Translations under genes and position numbers: made by a program
Shown: positions 57,315-64,000 of the stretch, piece by piece
How the letters are laid out: every line of letters begins with the position of its first letter
Position numbering within the stretch: position 1 is the first letter of the stretch
Notes under the pieces: generated by a model
Seen by the model: the letters and a program-made list of their open reading frames with translations, nothing else
What the model was told of the DNA's origin: nothing
Databases searched by the model: none
From: Prescottella sp. R16
Lineage (GTDB): Bacteria > Actinomycetota > Actinomycetes > Mycobacteriales > Mycobacteriaceae
Length of the DNA: 64,000 bases
Assembly (NCBI RefSeq): GCF_030656875.1
Contig: NZ_CP130943.1
Span: 744,001-808,000 of the forward strand
Direction: 5' to 3'

Positions 57315-58016
57315 GTGAACGAGAACCCGCAGGCCCGGATCCTCATCGTCGACGACGAACCGACCCTGGTGGAGTTGCTGTCGGTCAGCCTGCGGTTCCA
57401 GGGATTCGTCGTCGAGACCGCTGCCGACGGCGCCGAGGGACTCGACAAGGCCCGCGGCTTCCGGCCCGACGCGCTGATCGTCGACGTCATGATGCCCGGC
57501 ATGGACGGGTTCGGGATGCTGCGCCGGTTGCGCGCCGACGGCGTCACTGCGCCGGTCCTGTTCCTCACCGCACGGGACACGGTGGAGGACAAGGTGACCG
57601 GGCTGACCATCGGTGCCGACGACTACGTCACCAAACCGTTCAGCCTCGAGGAGGTGGTGGCCCGGCTGAGGGTGATCCTGCGCCGTGCCGGCCGCGGCGA
57701 CACCGACGACCGGCAGGCCCGGATACGGTTCGCGGACATCGAACTCGACGACGACACCCGTGAGGTGTGGAAGGCGGGCGAACCGGTGTCGTTGTCGCCC
57801 ACCGAGTTCACGCTCCTGCGCTACTTCATGGTCAACGCCGGCACCGTGCTGAGCAAGCCCCGCATCCTCGACCACGTGTGGCGCTACGACTTCGGCGGTG
57901 AGGTCGGCGTCGTCGAGTCGTACGTCTCGTACCTGCGCCGCAAGATCGACACCACCGAGCCGCGGCTGATCCACACGCTGCGCAGTGTCGGCTACGTCAT
58001 GCGCGAACCGAGGTAG
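57315..58016 (+). CDS. OmpR-family response regulator
   Basis: 233 residues. Receiver with Asp57 in ALIVDVMMPG and Lys in YVTKPF, then a winged-helix DNA-binding domain (FTLLRYFMVNAGTVLSKPRILDHVWRYDF ... RTLRSVGYVM-type end). GTG start at 57315. It lies 12 bases before its kinase gene, so they are one operon. Close in type to TrcR/PrrA-like regulators; regulon unknown. Confidence 0.92.
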   Translation: MNENPQARILIVDDEPTLVELLSVSLRFQGFVVETAADGAEGLDKARGFRPDALIVDVMMPGMDGFGMLRRLRADGVTAPVLFLTARDTVEDKVTGLTIGADDYVTKPFSLEEVVARLRVILRRAGRGDTDDRQARIRFADIELDDDTREVWKAGEPVSLSPTEFTLLRYFMVNAGTVLSKPRILDHVWRYDFGGEVGVVESYVSYLRRKIDTTEPRLIHTLRSVGYVMREPR

Positions 58017-58028
58017 GGGGCGTCGCCG

Positions 58029-59414
58029 ATGACACGTCTGCGCCGGCTGCCGCTGCGGGTCGCACTCGTCGCGGCACTGCTGTTGCTGGCCGGGGCCGGG
58101 CTGCTCGCATCGGGCGTCGCGGTGACGTCGGCGATGGAGCGCTCGCTCCTCGACCGCACCGACCAGCAGCTGTCCGACGCCGCCCACGGATGGGCGAAGC
58201 CGCGGATCGCGGCACCGTTGGCCCCGCCCGGGCCGGGGCGTCCACCCAGCCCGTTCTTCGTCCGGATCACCGATCCGGACGGCACCGTCCGGATCGAGAT
58301 CGACGACGAGAACACGTATGCCACACCGGAAATCGTGAACACACCGGGTCCGGTGACCGTCGGATCGACGGGTGGTGACGGGCCGCGCTGGCGAGAACTC
58401 ACGGTCACGACCCCGGCCGGGACGACGACGGTCGCGGTCCGGCTCACCGACATCGACGAGACCGTCGATCGACTGGTCGCGCTGCAACTCGGTATCGGCG
58501 CCGTCGTGCTCGTCGTCCTGGGATTCGGTGCGTACGTCGTGGTGCGCCGCAGCCTGCGGCCGCTCCGTGAGGTCGAGGAGACTGCGGCCCGGATCGCGGC
58601 CGGCGACCTGCACCGGCGGGTCCCGGAACGCGACGAGGGCACCGAGGTGGGGCGTCTGTCGTCCGCGCTCAACGGGATGCTCACGCAGATCCAGTCGGCG
58701 TTCGCGGCGACCGCCGCCTCCGAGGAGTCGGCACGCCGATCCGAGGAACGGATGCGCCGCTTCGTCGCCGACGCCGGCCACGAACTGCGCACCCCGCTCG
58801 CCACGATCCGCGGGTTCGCCGAGCTGTACCGGCAGGGTGCGTCGACGGACACCGACATGGTGGTACGCCGGATCGAGGACCAGGCCACCCGGATGGGGCT
58901 GCTCGTCGAGGACCTGCTGCTGCTCGCCAGGATGGACGCCCAGCGGCCCCTCGATCGGGTGCCCGTCGACCTGCTGGCGATCGCAGCCGACGCCGTCCAC
59001 GACGCCCGCGCGCTCGCACCGCAGCGGCGGATCACCCTGGAGTTCCTGCCGGATTCGGAGCCGGCCGAGGTGATCGGCGACGACGCCCGGCTACGGCAGG
59101 TGGTCGGCAACCTCGTCGGGAACGCGATCGAGCACACTCCCGCAGACACGGCGGTGACCGTGCGGGTGGGCACCACGGGCCCGGACGCCGTCGTCGAGGT
59201 GTCCGACACCGGGCCGGGCCTCGCCGACGCCGACGCCGCCCGCGTGTTCGAACGCTTCTACCGCACCGACGCCTCCCGGACCCGCACGTCCGGCGGGTCC
59301 GGGCTGGGGCTGTCGATCGTCGCGGCCATCGTCGCGGCGCACGGCGGCACCGTCACCGTCGACAGCGCGCCCGGCGCGGGCGCGACGTTCCGGGTGCGGC
59401 TGCCTCGGACGTGA
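58029..59414 (+). CDS. Sensor histidine kinase with HAMP domain
   Basis: 461 residues. Membrane helix 1 (VALVAALLLLAGAGLLASGVAV), extracytoplasmic domain with Pro/Gly-rich loop, helix 2 (IGAVVLVVLGFGAYVVV), HAMP, phospho-His251 in DAGHELRTPLATIRGF, ATP motifs VVGNLVGNAIEHTP and DTGPGLADADA, GGSGLGLSIV. Partner of the OmpR-type regulator. Signal unknown. Confidence 0.92.
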   Translation: MTRLRRLPLRVALVAALLLLAGAGLLASGVAVTSAMERSLLDRTDQQLSDAAHGWAKPRIAAPLAPPGPGRPPSPFFVRITDPDGTVRIEIDDENTYATPEIVNTPGPVTVGSTGGDGPRWRELTVTTPAGTTTVAVRLTDIDETVDRLVALQLGIGAVVLVVLGFGAYVVVRRSLRPLREVEETAARIAAGDLHRRVPERDEGTEVGRLSSALNGMLTQIQSAFAATAASEESARRSEERMRRFVADAGHELRTPLATIRGFAELYRQGASTDTDMVVRRIEDQATRMGLLVEDLLLLARMDAQRPLDRVPVDLLAIAADAVHDARALAPQRRITLEFLPDSEPAEVIGDDARLRQVVGNLVGNAIEHTPADTAVTVRVGTTGPDAVVEVSDTGPGLADADAARVFERFYRTDASRTRTSGGSGLGLSIVAAIVAAHGGTVTVDSAPGAGATFRVRLPRT

Positions 59415-59423
59415 CCGGCCGGG

Positions 59424-59849
59424 TCAGGCGGGAACGTGCTCGCCGTCGCCGAGTTCGCGCAGCGCGGCCTTGATCTTCGACGCGGCCTCGTCGAGGGATT
59501 CCGCCGACGGGTTCGGATCGGCACCCGAGATGTCGAAGTTGCCCATGCTGTACGCCGGGAAGACGTGCATGTGCAGGTGCGGCACTTCCAGGCCCGCGAT
59601 CAGGAAACCGGCGCGCGGTGCGTCGAACGCCTGCCGGACCGCGCGCGCGATCCGCCGGGAGACCGCGGTGCACTTGTCGAACAGTTCCCCGTCGACGTCC
59701 TGCCACTGGTCGACCTCCTTGCGGGGCACGACGAGCGTGTGACCCTGGGTCACCGGCGCGATGGTGAGGAAGGCGACGACGTCCTCGTCCTCCCAGACGA
59801 AGCGTCCCGGCAGGTCGCCGGCGATGATGGCGCTGAACACTGAAGGCAT
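59424..59849 (-). CDS. HIT-family hydrolase
   Basis: 141 residues with the histidine triad HLHMHVFP and the family start [27 protein letters not shown] proteins hydrolyse nucleoside phosphoramidates or dinucleotide polyphosphates. Convergent with the kinase gene. Confidence 0.9.
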   Translation of the reverse strand: MPSVFSAIIAGDLPGRFVWEDEDVVAFLTIAPVTQGHTLVVPRKEVDQWQDVDGELFDKCTAVSRRIARAVRQAFDAPRAGFLIAGLEVPHLHMHVFPAYSMGNFDISGADPNPSAESLDEAASKIKAALRELGDGEHVPA

Positions 59850-60020
59850 ACGGCGAGGATAGGTGCCCGCGCGACGGTGTGACGGCCGGGCATCGGAGGT
59901 GTGCGCGGTCCCCGAGGAAAATCACGGATCGGAGGACAAGGGCGCCTCCTTCGGGTAACACTGTGTGGCGATCGCCACATTCGGTCGGGGGGACCAACGA
60001 CTACCACCGAGGGAAGTGCT

Positions 60021-60683
60021 GTGTCCGTAATTTCGTCGCGTCGTGTCCGTGTTCTCGTATCGTCCGCCGCAGCCGCCGCGGTGGTGGGCCTCGCGCTGCC
60101 CGGTGCCGCGCACGCCGAATCGTCGCTCGACATCGTCGATGCGCTGTCGCCGACCACTCTCGTCAACGGGGCGCTGTCGATGGTCGGCGGCTGTCAGACC
60201 GCGAGCCGGGACCTGATCGTCTCGTGCACCAAGCTCGAGACGCTGACCACCCAGATCCCCGTCATGCTCGCCGTCAACCCGTTCACCACCAACATCGTCG
60301 TGCTGGGGGCCGGGCTGTTCCCCGACGGCACCATGCGTCCCGTCCTCGAATCGCGCCTGGAGGCGGCACTGCAGCTGGCACAACGCTTTCCGATCACCCC
60401 GATCGTCGTCTCCGGCGGTGTGCCGCAGTCCGGGGTCACCGAGGCCCGCGCGATGCGCGAGTGGCTCGTCGCCCGCGGCGTTCCCGCCATCCGGATCACC
60501 GAGGAGGGCACGTCCCGCTCCACCGTCGAGAACGCGGCCAACACGAGCGCGATCCTCGCGCAGCGCGGGGCGACCGGTGCCGTCGTCGTCACCAGCCCCG
60601 ACCATCTGCAACGCGCGATGATCGACTTCCGGGTCGCGCTCGGCGGGAACATGCCGATCGCCGGCGTCGTCGCCCCGTACTGA
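60021..60683 (+). CDS. Secreted DUF218/YdcF-like protein
   Basis: 220 residues. Signal peptide (VSVISSRRVRVLVSSAAAAAVVG... cleaved near AHA-ES), then the DUF218 core NIVVLGAGLFPDGTMRPVLESRLEAAL, PIVVSGGVPQSGVTEARAM, TSRSTVENAANTSAIL and VVVTSPDHLQRA. The family (YdcF, SanA, ElyC) is envelope-associated; some bind SAM-like ligands. GTG start with GAGGGAAG upstream. Substrate unknown. Confidence 0.85.
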   Translation: MSVISSRRVRVLVSSAAAAAVVGLALPGAAHAESSLDIVDALSPTTLVNGALSMVGGCQTASRDLIVSCTKLETLTTQIPVMLAVNPFTTNIVVLGAGLFPDGTMRPVLESRLEAALQLAQRFPITPIVVSGGVPQSGVTEARAMREWLVARGVPAIRITEEGTSRSTVENAANTSAILAQRGATGAVVVTSPDHLQRAMIDFRVALGGNMPIAGVVAPY

Positions 60684-61000
60684 CAGCTGCTCGCAGCCCG
60701 GCACCGGCATACCGCCTCGACCCCGGAAGTGGGGTGCGGCTCCCCGTGGTTCCGTCGCGGGGGCCCATCCCTTCAACGCGGTCGACGGTGTCACGCTCTC
60801 CGACCTGACGCGGTGACCGGACAGATCCTCCGAACCGGGCTACCCTCGAGATGAGGCACGCCGTGGTCGTGCATGCCGAAAGCGATTGCGCACCAGTTCG
60901 TTCGGTGTGCAATCACTGCATGTCCCGACGACGTCTGCCGACGCTGCACAGTCGGCGTTTTCGAGTGACGGTTTCGAGTGACCAGGTGGTGAACGGCCGT
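60684..61000. other. 317-base gap upstream of ectD
   Basis: No supported gene. It holds one inverted repeat at 60882-60917, with arms AGCGATTGCGCACC and GGTGTGCAATCACT (12 of 14 paired), about 90 bases before ectD, a possible operator. Confidence 0.5.
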
Positions 61001-61867
61001 ATGGCTTTGGCGGAGGACGTGTACACGACCCGGGTCTCGGGTGCACCGCGGGTGATCGATCGCCCGGACCCGGTGTTCTGGGGAGAGGCCCGCAGTGCGG
61101 AGTACACGGATTTCGAGCGACGGGGATTCCTGCAGCGGGAAGGCGTGATCGGGGAGGCCGACATCGCGACCTGTCTCGCCGAGATCGACCGGATCCGAAA
61201 GGATCCGGCGTTGCGTGGGGACGAACGTATCGTCCGTGAGGACGGCAGCGACGAGATCCGCTCGATCTTCGACATCCTCGAACTCAGTGACGCGGTCCGT
61301 GGCGTCGTGGCGGCGTCGGGGGCCTACGACATCGCCCGCGACATCCTCGGCTCGGACGTGTACGTCCATCAGAGCCGGCTCAACTACAAGCCGGGTTTCC
61401 AGGGCGGAGCCTTCTACTGGCACTCGGATTTCGAGACGTGGCACGCGGAGGACGGGATGCCGCGGCCGCGCGCGGTGAGTGCATCGATCGCGCTCACCCG
61501 CAACACCGAATACAACGGGCCGCTCATGATCATGCCCGGGACGCAGCATCACTTCGTGCAGTGCGCCGGCGCCACCCCCGACGACTTCTACCGGGAGTCG
61601 CTGGTGACGACGATGCCGCGGATCGGGGTGCCCGACGAGGACGTCATCACCGACATGTGGCACCGGCACGGCATCGAAGTGCTCACCGGCGGTGCCGGAT
61701 CGATGACGATGTTCGACTGCAACGCCCTGCACGCGTCCGGTGGCAACATCTCGCCGATGCCGCGCGCCAATGTGTTCGTGGTGTTCAACAGTGTCGAGAA
61801 CGTGATCCGGGAACCGTTCGCCGGCTCCGCGCCGCGACCGGGGTTCCTGGCGAAGCGTCCACACTGA
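61001..61867 (+). CDS. ectD: Ectoine 5-hydroxylase (EctD-type dioxygenase)
   Basis: 288-residue Fe(II)/2-oxoglutarate dioxygenase of the EctD/PhyH family. The signature [18 protein letters not shown] gives the iron ligands His and Asp, with the distal His in NALHASGGN, and [19 protein letters not shown] is the EctD-specific stretch. It hydroxylates ectoine to 5-hydroxyectoine. The ATG at 61001 gives the normal length. No ectABC genes are adjacent. If the host lacks ectoine synthesis it may act on imported ectoine. Confidence 0.87.
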   Translation: MALAEDVYTTRVSGAPRVIDRPDPVFWGEARSAEYTDFERRGFLQREGVIGEADIATCLAEIDRIRKDPALRGDERIVREDGSDEIRSIFDILELSDAVRGVVAASGAYDIARDILGSDVYVHQSRLNYKPGFQGGAFYWHSDFETWHAEDGMPRPRAVSASIALTRNTEYNGPLMIMPGTQHHFVQCAGATPDDFYRESLVTTMPRIGVPDEDVITDMWHRHGIEVLTGGAGSMTMFDCNALHASGGNISPMPRANVFVVFNSVENVIREPFAGSAPRPGFLAKRPH

Positions 61868-61916
61868 CCAGGCGGGCCGTCGGGGCGCCCGGGCCGGGGC
61901 CGTTAGGCTGGCACCC

Positions 61917-63182
61917 GTGCGCGTACTCGTGATCGGCTCCGGAGCCCGTGAACATGCCCTCCTGTTGGCCCTCGCCCGTGACCCGGGCGTCGACAAGCTG
62001 ATGTGTGCCCCCGGCAACGCCGGGATCGCCCGCATCGCCGAGACCCATGCGGTCGACGTCGCGTCCGGCGACGCCGTCGTCGAGCTCGCGAAGTCGCAGG
62101 CCGCGGACCTGGTCGTCATCGGCCCCGAGGTGCCGCTGGTGCTCGGTGTCGCCGACGCCGTCCGCGCCGCGGGCATCGCATGCTTCGGTCCGTCCGCCGC
62201 GGCCGCCCGCATCGAGGGCTCGAAGGCGTTCGCCAAGGACGTCATGGCCGCCGCCGGTGTGCGCACCGCGCACGCCGAGGTCGTCGACAACCCGGCCGAC
62301 CTCGATGCCGCCCTCGACCGTTTCGGCCCCAACTGGGTCGTCAAGGACGACGGACTGGCCGCCGGTAAGGGCGTCGTCGTCACCACCGACCGGGCCGCAG
62401 CCCGCGCGCACGCCGCCGAGTGCCTCGAGATCGGGCACCCGGTGCTGCTCGAGTCGTTCCTCGACGGCCCCGAGGTGTCCCTGTTCTGCCTGGTCGACGG
62501 CGAGACCGTCGTCCCGTTGCTGCCCGCGCAGGACCACAAGCGGGTCGGCGACGGCGACACCGGCCCCAACACCGGCGGCATGGGCGCCTACACGCCGCTG
62601 CCGTGGCTGCCCGCCGACGCCGTCACCCAGATCGTCGACGAGGTGTGCAAGCCCGTCGCCGCCGAGATGGCGAAGCGGGGCTGCCCGTTCACCGGTCTGC
62701 TGTACGCGGGCCTCGCAATGGGTGCGAACGGCCCCGCCGTCGTCGAGTTCAACTGCCGTTTCGGAGACCCCGAGACGCAGGCCGTGCTGGCGCTGCTCGA
62801 GTCGCCGCTCGGCGAGGTCCTCCATGCTGCCGCGACCGGCACGCTCGCCTCGGTTCCGCCGCTGCAGTGGAAGGACGGGGCGGCGGTCACCGTCGTCCTG
62901 GCCGCCGAGAACTACCCGGCCACCCCGCGCACCGGCGATGTGATCACCGGGTCCGAGGCCGAGCGTGTCCTGCACGCCGGCACCAAGTCCCGCGAGGACG
63001 GCGCGATCGTCTCCGCCGGCGGCCGGGTCCTGAGCGTCGTCGGTGTCGGCGCCGACCTCACCGAGGCCCGCGAGGACGCGTACGCCCGCCTGGGCGAGAT
63101 CACCCTGCCGGGCGGGCACTTCCGCAGCGACATCGGTCTCGCCGCGGTCGAGGGCCGGATCGGTATCCCGACAGCCGGGTAA
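61917..63182 (+). CDS. purD: Phosphoribosylamine-glycine ligase PurD
   Basis: 421-residue ATP-grasp enzyme of purine synthesis (GAR synthetase). Start [19 protein letters not shown]; then [22 protein letters not shown]-grasp [31 protein letters not shown] and [15 protein letters not shown] start at 61917 with TAGGCT 8-13 bases before, suggesting a leaderless mRNA. Complete, with a hairpin after it. Confidence 0.96.
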   Translation: MRVLVIGSGAREHALLLALARDPGVDKLMCAPGNAGIARIAETHAVDVASGDAVVELAKSQAADLVVIGPEVPLVLGVADAVRAAGIACFGPSAAAARIEGSKAFAKDVMAAAGVRTAHAEVVDNPADLDAALDRFGPNWVVKDDGLAAGKGVVVTTDRAAARAHAAECLEIGHPVLLESFLDGPEVSLFCLVDGETVVPLLPAQDHKRVGDGDTGPNTGGMGAYTPLPWLPADAVTQIVDEVCKPVAAEMAKRGCPFTGLLYAGLAMGANGPAVVEFNCRFGDPETQAVLALLESPLGEVLHAAATGTLASVPPLQWKDGAAVTVVLAAENYPATPRTGDVITGSEAERVLHAGTKSREDGAIVSAGGRVLSVVGVGADLTEAREDAYARLGEITLPGGHFRSDIGLAAVEGRIGIPTAG

Positions 63183-63201
63183 CGGCCCCATATTCTCGAC
63201 G

Positions 63202-63248
63202 AACGGTGCGGTGTTCTCCCAGTGTGAACCGGAGAACACCGCACCGTT
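63202..63248 (+). terminator. Terminator after purD
   Basis: 18-base arms AACGGTGCGGTGTTCTCC and complement around an 11-base loop, 20 bases after purD. Confidence 0.85.
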
Positions 63249-63450
63249 TCCGTATTCGGGTGCCGGTCGGGTCCGTCGACCACGCTCGTCGGTGTCCGTC
63301 GCAACGCCGACGGTCCCGGCGATTCGGCGTCTTTCGGTGAATGAAATCTCGAATTGACTAGTCGTGTGCATCTCTTCACACTGCTGCGTGCGCTTGAAGA
63401 ACTTATGTTCGGATGGCGAACATCAGGTTTCACACGACCAGAGGTTTGAC

Positions 63451-64000
63451 ATGACCAGTTCCTCTCCCCGCCTGTCCCGTCGGGCTCTCATCACCGCGTC
63501 GCTCACCGTCGCGGGTGCATCCGCACTGGCCGCCTGCACCAAGAGTGATCCCGAAGTGGCCCCGGCCGCCGTTGCGGCGAGTGGGACACCGGAGATCCCG
63601 AAGACCGGGCTCGCCCTGGTGACCGTCGGCACCGCGGCCGGACCGTCGGTACGAAGCGCCCGCAACGGCATCGCGACGGCACTCGTCGTCGACGGCAACC
63701 TGTACGTCATCGACGCGGGACTGGGCGTCACCCGTGGGGTGTCGGACGCGAAGCTCCCGACGAAGGACCTCAAGGCGATCTTCCTGACCCACCTGCACTC
63801 CGATCACATCGGTGAACTGCCGGCGTTCATCATGTGGAACTGGGGGCCGCCGGTGGACGGGCCGACCGAGCCGATCCGCATCGTCGGCCCGGGATCCGCA
63901 GGTGAACTGCCGGCCGGATTCCCGACGACGATCAACCCGGCGGTACCCGGCACCCGGGCCACTGTCGACGCCATCCTCGAGGCATACGCGTACGACATCA
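63451..64000 (+). CDS. Tat lipoprotein metallo-hydrolase (MBL fold), partial
   Basis: The first 183 residues of a gene that runs past the window. Twin-arginine signal LSRRALITASL with lipobox LAAC (Cys28), then a metallo-beta-lactamase domain: VIDAGLG and the metal motif THLHSDH (~residues 116-122). Members hydrolyse esters, lactones or phosphodiesters, including arylsulfatase-like types. The ATG at 63451 was chosen as the start of the Tat signal; the C-terminus is not seen. Confidence 0.87.
   Translation, partial: MTSSSPRLSRRALITASLTVAGASALAACTKSDPEVAPAAVAASGTPEIPKTGLALVTVGTAAGPSVRSARNGIATALVVDGNLYVIDAGLGVTRGVSDAKLPTKDLKAIFLTHLHSDHIGELPAFIMWNWGPPVDGPTEPIRIVGPGSAGELPAGFPTTINPAVPGTRATVDAILEAYAYDI

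Overview
The window is GC-rich actinobacterial chromosome with dense short-gap operons, frequent GTG starts and ATGA stop/start overlaps. The gene content (CYP125, FadA5, FadE26/27, Hsd4A, complete Mce4 operon, OtsA, F420-dependent enzymes, KstR-type operators) points to a cholesterol-degrading member of the Mycobacteriales, most likely Rhodococcus or a close relative. This is inferred from gene content, not from a database search.

About 1-32.7 kb is a sterol uptake and side-chain degradation island. It holds fadA5 and a Ddn-like gene divergent from cyp125; a minus-strand operon of a DUF35/OB protein, ltp4, ltp3, an LLM flavin oxidoreductase and an NTF2-fold protein, divergent from a second LLM enzyme; echA19 divergent from fadD19 plus a nitronate-monooxygenase-like gene; fadE26-fadE27-fadD17 divergent from the ferredoxin fdxD; hsd4A; and yrbE4AB-mce4ABCDEF-mam4AB. 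Seven sites fit TNNAACNNGTTNNA (KstR) exactly or with one mismatch, and they sit at the divergent promoters and in front of hsd4A and mce4. A TetR-thiolase-SDR block (9.9-12.6 kb) lacks a KstR site and has its own palindrome, so it looks separately controlled. Presence of FadD19, Ltp3 and Ltp4 suggests ability to attack C-24-branched (plant) sterols.

About 32.7-45.3 kb holds trehalose synthesis (otsA), a small unknown gene, a two-gene ABC exporter whose ATP sites are complementary-degenerate, a secreted tyrosine phosphatase, a secreted metallophosphoesterase, a Tat-exported multicopper oxidase convergent with a NarL-type two-component system, and a paired SMR efflux system.

About 45.3-50.5 kb looks like part of a hydroxamate siderophore locus: alpha/beta hydrolase, stand-alone double condensation-domain protein, ornithine/lysine N-hydroxylase and MbtH protein, with an IdeR-like box. 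No adenylation or carrier domains are present, so the assembly line must be completed elsewhere.

About 50.5-64 kb is mixed: ThrE-type exporter, NTF2-fold protein, tRNA-Thr(TGT), an unknown secreted protein, a methyltransferase/thioredoxin-reductase-like pair divergent from a cupin XRE regulator, a decapeptide-repeat protein, a Gdx/SugE-like SMR, an OmpR-type two-component system, a HIT protein, a secreted DUF218 protein, an ectoine hydroxylase without ectABC, purD, and the start of a Tat lipoprotein metallo-hydrolase that runs off the end. I saw no insertion sequences, phage genes, CRISPR arrays or rRNA.
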